From Henriciella sp. (GTDB lineage: Bacteria; Pseudomonadota; Alphaproteobacteria; Caulobacterales; Hyphomonadaceae): a stretch of DNA of 64,000 nucleotides. A program made the position numbers and the translations under genes. A model generated the notes under the pieces. That model was not told where the DNA came from. It did not search any database and was given only the letters and a program-made list of their open reading frames with translations. Of the stretch, positions 9,157-18,103 are shown in pieces; the first letter of the stretch is position 1; every line of letters starts with the position of its first letter. Where the stretch lies: contig JASJAO010000001.1 of assembly GCA_030066975.1 (NCBI GenBank), forward strand, positions 186,001-250,000. The letters are read 5' to 3'.

Positions 9157-9843
9157 ATGAAACCGTTTATTGTGATTGCTGAAGACGAAGCCTCAGTGTC
9201 AGAATTGTTGCGTTACAACCTCGAAGCGCATGGGTATGAGACCGCAACGGCAACAGATGGGGATGAAGCGATGTTGCTGCTCGATGAGCGCACGCCGGAC
9301 CTGATGCTGCTCGACTGGATGTTGCCGAAAGTGTCGGGCATCGAAATTTGTAGGCGGGTACGCTCGCGCCAGGAAACAGCCAACCTGCCAATCATCATGC
9401 TGACAGCAAAAACCGAAGAAGCCGATCGCATTCGCGGACTTGAGACCGGCGCCGATGATTATGTGACCAAGCCGTTTTCCACCAACGAGCTTGTTGCCCG
9501 CGTAAAGGCTGTGCTGCGACGGATCAGACCGGCGCTTGTGGATGACATGATTGAGGTCGGAGACATCGCGATTGATCGCACAACCCACAGCGTGACCCGT
9601 CAGGGCGCCAACATCCACCTCGGCCCGACCGAGTTTAGGCTGCTCGAATATTTTGCGCAGCATCCGGGCCGTGTCTTCTCGCGTGAACAACTTCTGGATG
9701 GCGTCTGGGGGTCTGATGTCTATGTTGAAGCCCGCACAGTCGATGTCCATGTCGGGCGCTTGCGCAAGGCCTTGATGAGCCATGGCGGTGACAATCCGAT
9801 CCGCACAGTTCGATCCGCCGGTTACTCCCTGCGCGAAAGTTGA
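9157..9843 (+). CDS. phoB: PhoB phosphate-regulon response regulator
   Basis: This OmpR-class response regulator has 228 residues. The receiver domain (about 1-120) has acidic pocket residues E9/D10, the phospho-acceptor Asp53 in LMLLDWMLP, the conserved Thr in LTAKTEEADRI and Lys in DDYVTKPFS. A winged-helix DNA-binding domain follows (about 130-226; SREQLLDGVWGSDVYVEARTV, DVHVGRLRKAL). It is the last gene of the pst operon, so it should raise its own expression through the Pho box upstream of pstC. The AGAGAAG sequence just before ATG serves as ribosome-binding site. Confidence 0.95.
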   Translation: MKPFIVIAEDEASVSELLRYNLEAHGYETATATDGDEAMLLLDERTPDLMLLDWMLPKVSGIEICRRVRSRQETANLPIIMLTAKTEEADRIRGLETGADDYVTKPFSTNELVARVKAVLRRIRPALVDDMIEVGDIAIDRTTHSVTRQGANIHLGPTEFRLLEYFAQHPGRVFSREQLLDGVWGSDVYVEARTVDVHVGRLRKALMSHGGDNPIRTVRSAGYSLRES

Positions 9844-9861
9844 ACTCCGCTCAGTAAAAAG

Positions 9862-9885
9862 TGCGCCAAATCCGAGGTTGGCGCA
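9862..9885 (+). terminator. Perfect hairpin downstream of phoB
   Basis: TGCGCCAA (9862-9869) and TTGGCGCA (9878-9885) form a perfect 8-bp stem with an 8-nt loop, 18 bp after the phoB stop. There is no T-tract on the plus strand. On the minus strand the stem is followed by TTTTT, but no minus-strand gene needs a terminator here. It most likely marks the 3' end of the pst operon mRNA. Confidence 0.4.
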
Positions 9886-9949
9886 ATGAATCTGCATGAC
9901 ATGGCCAAAGGTACGGCATATCAATGCGGCGCAAGCAGGGAGAGACGGC

Positions 9950-11059
9950 ATGCGCATTGGGGTTCCAACTGAGATCAAACAACAGGAATTTCGAGTAGGC
10001 CTGACTCCGGAAAGCGTCGGAGAACTGGTCCGGGCCGGTCATGAGGTCTTGGTTCAAAGCGAGGCCGGTACCGGCTCTGGATTCTCAGATGCCGATTATA
10101 CAGATGTCGGCGCGCGCATTCTGCCCGATGCGGACGCCGTCTTTGAGGCCGCGGAACTGATCGTCAAAGTCAAGGAACCTCAACCGGAAGAAACCGCGCG
10201 CCTGAAACCGCAGCATACCCTGTTCACCTATCTGCATCTCGCCCCGGACCCTGTGCAGGCAAAGGGACTGATTGAGAGTGGCTGCCTTGCCATCGCTTAT
10301 GAGACCGTGACGGATGAGGAAGGCCGTTTGCCGCTACTCACGCCGATGAGCCAGGTTGCCGGGCGGATGGCAATGCAGGTCGCGGCCTGGGCTTTAATGA
10401 AGACCAGACGCGGGCGCGGGATCCTGCTGGGCGGTGTGCCCGGCGTCATGCCGGCCAAAGTCGTGATCATTGGTGGCGGCGTCTCCGGCACCAATGCCGC
10501 GGAAATCGCAATTGGTATGCGCGCGGATGTGACGGTGTTTGACCGTAACAATGCGCGCCTGGCTGAACTGGACGCGCAGTTTGATGGCGTTGTGAAGACG
10601 ATGTATTCGACCCGGGCGAGCCTCGACGCGGCGGTGCGTGAGGCCGATCTCGTGATCGGTGCGGTGCTGATCCCGGGCGCGGCGGCGCCAAAACTGGTCA
10701 GCAAGGAACAACTCAAGACGATGCAGAGAGGGGCTGTTCTGGTCGACATCGCGATTGATCAGGGCGGGTGTTTTGAGACCTCGCACCCGACCACCCATGA
10801 AGATCCAATCTATGAGATTGACGGCATCCTTCACTATTGCGTGGCGAATATGCCAGGCGCCGTGCCGCGCACGTCAACCTATGCGCTGAACAATGCCACC
10901 CTGCCCTACGTTCTGGAGATTGCGAATAAAGGCGGTCGGGAGGCTATTCGCACCAACCCCCATCTGGCGCACGGTCTGACGGTCGCAGACGGACACATCG
11001 CGCACGAACAGGTGGCCCACGATCTCGGCCTGCCGTTCAAGCAACCGGACTGGCTCTAA
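9950..11059 (+). CDS. ald: Alanine dehydrogenase
   Basis: This NAD-dependent enzyme interconverts L-alanine and pyruvate plus ammonia. The N-terminal signature MRIGVPTEIKQQEFRVGLTP and the catalytic-domain phrase LKPQHTLFTYLHLAPD are typical. The Rossmann segment KVVIIGGGVSGTNAAEIAIGM binds NAD. GAVLIPGAAAPKLV and VLVDIAIDQGGCFETSHPTT are likewise diagnostic. I chose ATG 9950 because the family begins at MRIGVP and AGGGAGAGA precedes it; the frame is open 18 codons further upstream. At 369 residues the length is as expected. It is a single gene, convergent with galE, the two stop codons overlapping. Confidence 0.95.
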   Translation: MRIGVPTEIKQQEFRVGLTPESVGELVRAGHEVLVQSEAGTGSGFSDADYTDVGARILPDADAVFEAAELIVKVKEPQPEETARLKPQHTLFTYLHLAPDPVQAKGLIESGCLAIAYETVTDEEGRLPLLTPMSQVAGRMAMQVAAWALMKTRRGRGILLGGVPGVMPAKVVIIGGGVSGTNAAEIAIGMRADVTVFDRNNARLAELDAQFDGVVKTMYSTRASLDAAVREADLVIGAVLIPGAAAPKLVSKEQLKTMQRGAVLVDIAIDQGGCFETSHPTTHEDPIYEIDGILHYCVANMPGAVPRTSTYALNNATLPYVLEIANKGGREAIRTNPHLAHGLTVADGHIAHEQVAHDLGLPFKQPDWL

Positions 11060-12069
11060 GCGTCCGTTGTTGCGCGACGGCGATTGGTCTTTTTCTGGTG
11101 AAACGCCCAGGCTGTGGCGACGACATTGTCGACATCTGAGGCTTTCAGCTCAAATCCGAGCAGATCCTTGGCTTTCGAAATGTCGGCAGTCAGAACCGGC
11201 GGGTCGCCCGGGCGGCGATCTCCATACTCACGCGGCACCTCCATCCCAGTCACACGCTCAACAGAGTCGATGATCTCTTTCACGCTGAATCCATCTCCCG
11301 TACCGAGATTGATGCATTCGCTTGCGCCATCTTTGAAGAGATAGTCCAGCGCGGCCGTGTGCCCCGCCGCTAAGTCCTCTACATGGATGTAGTCTCGAAT
11401 GCAGGTGCCGTCCGGTGTGGGATAGTCCGTCCCGAAGACGGTCAGTTTAGGGATCTCTCCCGTGAGTGACATCAGGATGCGCGGAATAAGGTGCGTCTCA
11501 GGGTCATGCTCCTCGCCAATCTCGCCGTCACGATCGCACCCGCAGGCATTGAAATAGCGCAAGGCAACATGGCGGATCCCATAGGCATGATCATAGTCGC
11601 GCAGGATCTGCTCCATCATCAACTTGGAATGGCCATAGGGATTGATCGGCGCTTGCGGCGTGTCCTCCGTGATCGGGATTGTCTCCGGCTGGCCATAGGT
11701 CGCGCATGTGCTGGAAAAGACGATTTTGTCGATCCCGGCATCCTTCATTGCGTCAAGCAGGCTGAGCGTGCCACCGATATTGTTGTTGTAGTATTTTGAT
11801 GGTTCGACGACGGACTCGCCAACAAAGGCGTAGGCAGCGAAGTGGATCACCGCGACCGGCTTATACTTCTCGAGCACAGCGTCGAGACGCGCCCGGTCCG
11901 ACAGTTCACCGATCTCCAGCGGGCCCCATTTGACCGCATGTTCGTGCCCATAAACCAGATTGTCATAGCTGACAGGCGTGAACCCCTGCTCTGCCAACAG
12001 TTTGCAGGTATGGCTGCCAATATAACCGGCCCCACCGGTTACGAGTATCGTTTTTGAGCCTTGCGTCAT
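11056..12069 (-). CDS. galE: UDP-glucose 4-epimerase
   Basis: This is an extended short-chain dehydrogenase that interconverts UDP-glucose and UDP-galactose. The NAD-binding motif is VTGGAGYIGSHTCKLL. The catalytic triad is seen as SSTCATYG (Ser/Thr) and YGHSK (Tyr, Lys) near residue 150. HVALRYFNACGCD, CIRDYIHVEDLAAGH and GDRRPGDPPVLTAD are typical of GalE. At 337 residues it has the normal length. It opens the polysaccharide locus and probably supplies UDP-galactose for exopolysaccharide. It is transcribed in the same direction as the guanylyltransferase fusion, 41 bp downstream of it. Confidence 0.93.
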   Translation of the reverse strand: MTQGSKTILVTGGAGYIGSHTCKLLAEQGFTPVSYDNLVYGHEHAVKWGPLEIGELSDRARLDAVLEKYKPVAVIHFAAYAFVGESVVEPSKYYNNNIGGTLSLLDAMKDAGIDKIVFSSTCATYGQPETIPITEDTPQAPINPYGHSKLMMEQILRDYDHAYGIRHVALRYFNACGCDRDGEIGEEHDPETHLIPRILMSLTGEIPKLTVFGTDYPTPDGTCIRDYIHVEDLAAGHTAALDYLFKDGASECINLGTGDGFSVKEIIDSVERVTGMEVPREYGDRRPGDPPVLTADISKAKDLLGFELKASDVDNVVATAWAFHQKKTNRRRATTDA

Positions 12070-12110
12070 CGTTTGGTCCTATTCGATTTAGCGTTGGAGG
12101 CCACACCGCC

Positions 12111-14288
12111 TCAGGTTTCAGGTCCAATCAGCGGGCCATAGGCCGTGATGAAGTGGTACAACATGCTGGAAGGGATCGCGGTGGAGACCGGCGCGCCTTT
12201 TTTGTCCGTCTGATCAAGCCAGGTGCCAGCTGGCATATTCGCAAGATAAGTGGACTCGATCGCATCGATCAGACGCTCAGCTTCCCCCGGCGCTGCCAGT
12301 TGCGGATGCACAAGACGCGCGCGCAGCATCTCCAGCTGAGGCCAAAGTCGGCGTTGGTCATTGGTAATCGCCGCGCCGTCCGCACGCAGAGCGTTCCAGG
12401 CAAATCCAGTCGCTGGATCGCGCCCGATACGATCGGCTCGGGCGATGAGTCGGCGCTGCCAGCTGCCGGTGTCGCGGCCCGTCAGGCGCTCATGGAAGGC
12501 CAATAGAACAGCCCATTCATAGTGGTGACCGGGCTCGATCAGGGCTTCTGCCACAGGCGTTTTCAGGCTCCAATCAAGCTCAAAGAATTCCACCAGGGCA
12601 TCGTGTGAGGGTTTGAACAGATAGTTCTCGAACACTTTCACAATCTCTGTCGCCAGCGCCAGATGCGCCTCGTCATTGGTCGCGGCATACAGTTCCAGCA
12701 TCGCTTCGAGCATATGCATGTGCGGATTGGCGCGGCGCTGCATGCCTTTTGGGTCGCCCTCAAACCAGCCACCCTGCTCGAGATCAGAGTAAGCGGCTTG
12801 AACGTGGGCCAGCGTCTCCAGCGCCATGTCCAGACCGGCCTGAGCTCCGGTCGCGCGATAAGCTGCCGCGCCGCCCAGAATGACGAAAGCATGATCATAG
12901 AGATCGCGCGTATCATTTGCGACCGTGCCATCTGCATTCAAATGATGGACCCATCCGCCATTTCGATGACGCCCGTGCGCTGAAAGATAAGTCAGCCCCT
13001 TCTCGACAAGGTCGCTCGCGCGGTCCACCTCGGGCCAACCGAGCGAGATCGCCTTGGCGAAACTGTAAGTTTGACGGGCCTGAACGCGCAGCCTTCGAAG
13101 CGCATTCGTGTCTGGCACGCCGGTCATGTCCAGCTGTTCGACAAACCCGCCTTGCGCGTCATCCCAGGCCACCTTGCTCCAGGTCTCGAAGGCCTGCCGC
13201 AGAAACGCCTTGGCCTTGGCTTTATAGGCCGGTGAAACGGTCAGGCTATCGGTGTTTGCAATCACCTGTTTGCCGAGCCGCTTAACCGCATCAATATCCT
13301 TGCTGTCGGAGACCATCACCACGTCCGGGGTGGTGATCACCGTAACGTCCTGCAGACCAGAGACAGCGACGCGCGGCCCTTCTGAGCGCACGAGCAATCC
13401 GCTCGACTTTTCAACAAATACAGGCCCAGTAGTGACGTTATCGTCTGGCGCAGAGGCAGCGAGCTCATGTAGGGCTGAATAGCCTCCGACATCACTCCAG
13501 CCCATGCTGACTGGGACTGTCTTCACGCTTTCAGCATGTTCCATAACGGCAAAATCGATCGAGATGTCTGTGGCTTTGATAAAGGACGCTGGACACAGGT
13601 GAACGATATCCGCAGTCGGATCATCGATAGCCGAGCCGACCGCGTCCAGCATAGCTGGATCCCGCGTCTTGAGCTCACTGAGCATAGCTGAGACTTTGAA
13701 CAGGAAGATCCCGGCATTCCAGAAATAGCTGCCATCGGCGAGATAGGCTTGCGCAGTTTCCAATGGCGGCTTCTCAACAAAGGCTTCTACATCCGAAACT
13801 GTTTGGCCAGGGTCCTTGGCATGGATGTAGCCATACCCTGTCGCCGCAAATGTCGGCTTGATGCCGAAAGTCACAATCGCGCCGTCTTCGGCGGCCGGAA
13901 CGGCTGCGGCGATTGCATCATGAAAAGCGGGCACATTCTTGATGTCGTGATCCGCCGCCAGAATGAGCACCAGATCGTCTGGTCGATGGGCAAGACAGGC
14001 TGCGGCGACCGCCGGGCCGGAATTGCGGCCAAACGGTTCCAGAATGAGACGCGCCTCTGGCAGGCTCTCTGACAATAGGGCTGCATGCCGATTTGATCCA
14101 ATGGCAAGGGGACGGCCAAAAGACAGATCGTCCCGATTTGACCCCTCAAACCGGCTCGCCGTTTCCTGCACCATGGTCTTCGATGTTGTCAGGGGCAGAA
14201 ACTGTTTGGGGCGACGTTTTGTCGACAGGGGCCACAGCCGGGTTCCTGCACCGCCGCACAGGATTGTTGGATAGATTGTACCGGTCAT
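12111..14288 (-). CDS. Mannose-1-phosphate guanylyltransferase fused to AGE-type epimerase/isomerase
   Basis: This is a two-domain protein of 725 residues. Residues about 1-350 form a GDP-mannose pyrophosphorylase: the signature ILCGGAGTRLWPLSTKRRPK, FVEKPPLETAQAYL and SIDFAVMEHAESVKTVPVS are all present. Residues about 365-720 form an (alpha/alpha)6-barrel of the N-acylglucosamine 2-epimerase/mannose isomerase family, with RRLRVQARQTYSFA, HMHMLEAMLELYAATND and PGHHYEWAVLL. The usual bifunctional AlgA/CpsB enzymes carry a cupin phosphomannose isomerase instead. The isomerase activity is therefore inferred; it should make mannose-6-phosphate for GDP-mannose. ATG 14288 is preferred because the upstream in-frame extension begins with TTG. 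Confidence 0.88.
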   Translation of the reverse strand: MTGTIYPTILCGGAGTRLWPLSTKRRPKQFLPLTTSKTMVQETASRFEGSNRDDLSFGRPLAIGSNRHAALLSESLPEARLILEPFGRNSGPAVAAACLAHRPDDLVLILAADHDIKNVPAFHDAIAAAVPAAEDGAIVTFGIKPTFAATGYGYIHAKDPGQTVSDVEAFVEKPPLETAQAYLADGSYFWNAGIFLFKVSAMLSELKTRDPAMLDAVGSAIDDPTADIVHLCPASFIKATDISIDFAVMEHAESVKTVPVSMGWSDVGGYSALHELAASAPDDNVTTGPVFVEKSSGLLVRSEGPRVAVSGLQDVTVITTPDVVMVSDSKDIDAVKRLGKQVIANTDSLTVSPAYKAKAKAFLRQAFETWSKVAWDDAQGGFVEQLDMTGVPDTNALRRLRVQARQTYSFAKAISLGWPEVDRASDLVEKGLTYLSAHGRHRNGGWVHHLNADGTVANDTRDLYDHAFVILGGAAAYRATGAQAGLDMALETLAHVQAAYSDLEQGGWFEGDPKGMQRRANPHMHMLEAMLELYAATNDEAHLALATEIVKVFENYLFKPSHDALVEFFELDWSLKTPVAEALIEPGHHYEWAVLLAFHERLTGRDTGSWQRRLIARADRIGRDPATGFAWNALRADGAAITNDQRRLWPQLEMLRARLVHPQLAAPGEAERLIDAIESTYLANMPAGTWLDQTDKKGAPVSTAIPSSMLYHFITAYGPLIGPET

Positions 14289-14500
14289 TTGCGCGCGTGC
14301 ACCCCATGTGTTCAAACTCGACGACCGAAGGTTTCAGCATCGGTATTGTCGAGAAAAATAGTCTCTGTGATTGATAGCAAGTCCCATGCCGCGTTCTAGC
14401 GATAAAATCGGCTCAAACAAGGTGGCGATTCATCACCCCGCACGCGTTTCTGGCCCGCAGTTTGAAACAGCGATAGGAATAGGATAAAGGGCGCGCGCAA

Positions 14501-15589
14501 ATGCCAAATTTTTTCGTGAATGGACGGTTTCTGGCGGCCAAGCCGACGGGTGTACAGCGCGTTGCCGAAGAGTTGCTTGTGGCGCTCAGCCGCCGGGCAG
14601 AGCGCGACGAAAGGCTCGCGGCATTGTTGGACGGGGAAGTCCTGCATCCAAGCGGTACGATCCGTTCACTGGATGGCAGCGTATTTCCGGCGCGCCAGAT
14701 CGGTCGATTGACCGGTCAGCTCTGGGAGCAATTAGAGCTGCCCCGCGCTGCGAAGCAAACGCTTTTGCTCAATTTCTGCAACGTGTCGCCGGTCCTGGCG
14801 AAGAACTCCGTCACCATGATCCATGATGCGCAGGTCTTCCTGACACCGGACAGTTACTCCCGGGCGTTTCGGACGTGGTATCGCAGCGTGCTGCCCGCGA
14901 TTGGTAAAAGGGCGAAACGGGTGCTGACCGTGTCCGACTATTCCAAAGATCAGCTCGCCGCCTTTGGCATTGCCGACCGGGATAAGATATCGGTGATCCA
15001 TAATGGGATTGATCATGTTGAACGGGTGATTGCCGACAAGAACATTCTGTCAAAAATGATGGTGACACCGCAAAGCTATTGCGTTGGCCTCGCCAACACT
15101 CAGAAACACAAGAATCTTGGTGTGGTCATTGATGCGTTTCGCAAACCTGACATGGCGGCGCAAAAACTGGTCCTGTTTGGCGGCGCCACCGGAGAGGATT
15201 TCGCCCAGGCCGGCATTCCCGTTCCGGACAATGTGATCTTCGCAGGGTTCATCAATGACGACCAGATGCGGACCTTGCTGGAACACGCGCTCGCCATGGT
15301 GTTTCCATCCCGCACGGAAGGGTTCGGGTTACCCCCTTTGGAAGCAATGTTTCTTGGTACACCCGCCATTTGCGCCCCGTGCGGCGCGCTGCCGGAAGTT
15401 TGCGGGGATGCGGCGATTTATGCCGACCCCGATGATCCAGACGCCTGGAGCGCAGCCATTCTGACACTGGCAGATGATACACGGGAGATGCGCTCAAACC
15501 GCGCGGCCTCTGTCAAACAGCATTCAGGCCAGTTCACCTGGGACGCGGCGGCCGGAAAACTGATCGATCAGATCGAGCGGTTGATTTAG
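14501..15589 (+). CDS. Glycosyltransferase family 4 (GT-B)
   Basis: This 362-residue GT-B glycosyltransferase probably adds one sugar to a lipid-linked repeat unit at the cytoplasmic face. The N-terminal NGRFLAAKPTGVQRVAEELL is typical of mannosyl/rhamnosyl transferases of this group. The C-terminal nucleotide-sugar site shows the EX7E pattern in FPSRTEGFGLPPLEAMFLG. GLANTQKHKNLGVVIDAF lies between. It is divergent from the guanylyltransferase fusion, so GDP-mannose is a reasonable but unproven donor. Its stop codon overlaps the end of the convergent small gene at 15586. Confidence 0.88.
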   Translation: MPNFFVNGRFLAAKPTGVQRVAEELLVALSRRAERDERLAALLDGEVLHPSGTIRSLDGSVFPARQIGRLTGQLWEQLELPRAAKQTLLLNFCNVSPVLAKNSVTMIHDAQVFLTPDSYSRAFRTWYRSVLPAIGKRAKRVLTVSDYSKDQLAAFGIADRDKISVIHNGIDHVERVIADKNILSKMMVTPQSYCVGLANTQKHKNLGVVIDAFRKPDMAAQKLVLFGGATGEDFAQAGIPVPDNVIFAGFINDDQMRTLLEHALAMVFPSRTEGFGLPPLEAMFLGTPAICAPCGALPEVCGDAAIYADPDDPDAWSAAILTLADDTREMRSNRAASVKQHSGQFTWDAAAGKLIDQIERLI

Positions 15590-15963
15590 GATGTTCGCTC
15601 TTCGATTTTGATCTGAGCCCGTTTCACGATCAACGTGATCAGGTCTTCAGATGACTTACCCGCCATATCCGTCGGCGTCGCAAGCGAGCTGTTCTTGGCG
15701 ATTTTTTTGAGCTGCGCGGGTGTGAACGTGCTCAGTCGCCGTGCTGTGTCATGCACACCGTGCTGCGACACGAGCCAGATCGGATTGACCAGGTCTACAG
15801 CTTTCGGTCCGGTGATTTCTACATTTGCGCCAAGGGCGCGTACGGCGCGATAGGCAAACTCCGGATTCTCCTTGAATTCGCGGCGCAGTTCTTCAAGAAA
15901 ATCGTCAAGTGCATCGAGGACATCCTTGCGATTGGCTGCATCTTCCTGACCTGGCTCTGACAT
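15586..15963 (-). CDS. Small conserved-looking protein of unknown function
   Basis: I do not recognise this 125-residue protein. It is acidic at the start (EPGQEDAANRKDVLDALDDF), has no signal peptide or membrane segment, and looks helical. ATG 15963 is supported by GGGGAGG at a normal distance; the in-frame extension by five codons is less likely. A C-terminal stretch (STFTPAQLKKIAKNSSLATPTDMAGKSSEDLI read in parts) resembles no domain that I can name. It lies convergent to a glycosyltransferase inside the exopolysaccharide locus. Good codon use and the strong ribosome-binding site argue that it is real. Confidence 0.7.
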   Translation of the reverse strand: MSEPGQEDAANRKDVLDALDDFLEELRREFKENPEFAYRAVRALGANVEITGPKAVDLVNPIWLVSQHGVHDTARRLSTFTPAQLKKIAKNSSLATPTDMAGKSSEDLITLIVKRAQIKIEERTS

Positions 15964-16052
15964 CTCGATCCTCCCCACTCAACACGCGACAAAAAGCAAC
16001 GATCTTACAAAAGGATACTTGCTCGCGCGGATCAAGGCAGCAAAGGCTTAAT

Positions 16053-16076
16053 ACTGCCCAAACAGGCAGTTTTTCT
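16053..16076 (+). terminator. Orphan rho-independent terminator in a 287-bp gap
   Basis: ACTGCC (16053-16058) and GGCAGT (16065-16070) make a perfect 6-bp stem with a 6-nt loop, followed at once by TTTTCT. This is a plus-strand terminator shape. The nearest plus-strand gene upstream ends at 15589, with a minus-strand gene between. It may end read-through from the glycosyltransferase or a short untranslated RNA. The rest of the gap 15964-16250 holds no gene that I can support. Confidence 0.5.
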
Positions 16077-16250
16077 GGTCAGAACTGGCGTGCGTCTTTT
16101 GACCGCGCGCAATATTCTCCCCTGACACGCGATTGCATTAGGTTTTCGCTCAAATCCCGGTTAAAACCGAGCGTCGACAATCGAGCATACGCGGCATGAG
16201 ATCTGCATATCGGTGTCGGCGAATATGTTGACCATAAAGGGTGATGGCGC

Positions 16251-18065
16251 GTGGACATCCAGAACTTGAAAACGCTCGAAGATGGGGCCCATCTTGAGAC
16301 CGATCTGCTGATCATTGGGGGAGGTGCGGCGGGACTGACCGTGGCACGCGAATTCTTTGACACGCCCTGGCGCGTGATGGTCGTCGAAAGCGGCGATACT
16401 GAACAAACCGACGCACATGAACAGCTCAATGAGGTGGAACTCGACAGTCAGACGGTTCCCGAAACCTGGAAAACGCGTCGCAGCGAGTATCACGGCCACC
16501 AGGCGGAGAAATGGTCAGTTGAGGTGCAGCGATTTGGCGTTCGATGCCGCGGGCTGGGTGGCTCTACCGCGGCGTGGGCCGGAAAGTCAGCGCCTTTCTC
16601 TGAGCATGATTTCGCCAAGCGGGACTGGCTTGAATTCTCCGGCTGGCCGTTCACACGCGACGATCTGATGCCCTATATCCGCCGGGCGGAGACCCGTCTC
16701 AATTTGGGGCAAGGCAGTTATGGCAACGACTTCTGGGAGCGATATCCCGGGCGCAGTCAGCAGCCCGAATATGATCCGGCGAAATTCTCATCCTTCTTCT
16801 GGCAATTCTCACGCTCGCGCATCAACCCTGTGAACATGACGCGCATGGGGCCGGAATTCATGCGTGAGGCCGACAATAATGTCCGCGTTCTGGTCAATGC
16901 GACGGCGCGGTCAGTGACTCCAAAAACCGAAAACGGTGAAACCACAGTCGCAGTGGTGCTGACAGGCATCGATGCTGGAGACATTACGGTGACAGCGAAG
17001 AAAGTCGTCATTGCGTGCGGTGCGTTGGAGAATGCCCGCCTGCTGCTGGCGTCCAAGACAGTCTGCTCAGCAGGCCTCGGCAATGAGCGCGATCAGGTTG
17101 GGCGCTACCTCATGGATCACATGAACGCGCCGGTGGTGAAGTTTGACGACAAATACACGAAAGAAATCTGCGACCGCTTCGGATTTATCGGCCTGCAAGG
17201 CCCTAAACGGGTCGATATGTATATGCATGGCATGGAACTCGGCGCAGAGGTTCAGGCAGAAGAAGGCCTCGTCAATGCTGGCGCCTATGTTGTTGCGGAT
17301 CGCGCAGAGGACGACCCCTGGGGCGCGCTTGCAACATTGCTGCGCGGACAAAGTAAAGCGCCATTTCGCGACGTCTTCTCGATCATTAAGGGCGCGGGCA
17401 TGATGTTTACCGGCGCTGGCCGTTTGTTCCTGCAAAGCGACCGCGTGCCGAACTGGATCAAGATGCCGATCATCAACACGTTCGTGAAGCTGATGCCGAA
17501 CTTCGTAGTCGAAGAATATCAGAACAAGGGCGTCCCGCACAAACTGGTCAGTTGCGGCTTTGATGCGATCGTTGAGCAGGAGCCTCTGCCGGAAAACCGG
17601 GTCATGCTCAGCGATACGCTGAACCGGTTTGGTGAGCCGCTGCCTCTGGTGAAATGGGAGCCGGGCGAACGCTCACTGAAGACGCTGATGCGAACCGGTG
17701 AGCTGATTGCCGAACAGTTTGAACAAGCCGGTCTACCGGTGCCAGAAGTCGCTGACTGGATCAAAACCAAGTCACTGGCAGATGCGCCAATCATCGATAC
17801 AGCGCACACATCGGGGACGACCCGTATGTCAGTTGATCCCGATACCGGGGTCGTCGACGAGAATTGCAAAATCCACTCATGCGAAGGTGTATACATCGCC
17901 GGTGGGTCGGTGCTGCCAACCTGCGGGCATGCCAATCCTACGCTGATGATCACATCGGTGGCGATCCGTCTGGCAGACCACCTCAAAGCACAAATGGCGC
18001 AGGCACCGGAGACCTCCGGGACATCACAAGACCAAAGCCCGGCGCGTGAGACCAGTTTGGCCTGA
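16251..18065 (+). CDS. GMC-family FAD-dependent oxidoreductase
   Basis: This 604-residue flavoprotein of the glucose-methanol-choline family oxidises an alcohol or sugar hydroxyl. The FAD-binding GxGxxG lies near residue 22 (DLLIIGGGAAGLTVAREF). GLGGSTAAWAGKSAPF is the second nucleotide contact. The C-terminal part has HTSGTTRM and the catalytic His-Asn region GGSVLPTCGHANPTLMITSV. It starts with GTG, the only plausible start before the FAD motif. No signal peptide is seen, so it is cytoplasmic. Its position inside the exopolysaccharide cluster, near two xylose-isomerase-like TIM barrels, suggests sugar oxidation (perhaps at C3 of a glycoside). The substrate is unknown. Confidence 0.88.
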   Translation: MDIQNLKTLEDGAHLETDLLIIGGGAAGLTVAREFFDTPWRVMVVESGDTEQTDAHEQLNEVELDSQTVPETWKTRRSEYHGHQAEKWSVEVQRFGVRCRGLGGSTAAWAGKSAPFSEHDFAKRDWLEFSGWPFTRDDLMPYIRRAETRLNLGQGSYGNDFWERYPGRSQQPEYDPAKFSSFFWQFSRSRINPVNMTRMGPEFMREADNNVRVLVNATARSVTPKTENGETTVAVVLTGIDAGDITVTAKKVVIACGALENARLLLASKTVCSAGLGNERDQVGRYLMDHMNAPVVKFDDKYTKEICDRFGFIGLQGPKRVDMYMHGMELGAEVQAEEGLVNAGAYVVADRAEDDPWGALATLLRGQSKAPFRDVFSIIKGAGMMFTGAGRLFLQSDRVPNWIKMPIINTFVKLMPNFVVEEYQNKGVPHKLVSCGFDAIVEQEPLPENRVMLSDTLNRFGEPLPLVKWEPGERSLKTLMRTGELIAEQFEQAGLPVPEVADWIKTKSLADAPIIDTAHTSGTTRMSVDPDTGVVDENCKIHSCEGVYIAGGSVLPTCGHANPTLMITSVAIRLADHLKAQMAQAPETSGTSQDQSPARETSLA

Positions 18066-18103
18066 TCAACCCATAAGCATCGCTGTCAGGACGAAGGGGG
18101 GTC

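Noticed and set aside
9199-9978. 259-codon minus-strand open frame across phoB
   Set aside because: It is antisense to the intact phoB, with no plausible start site or protein-like sequence.
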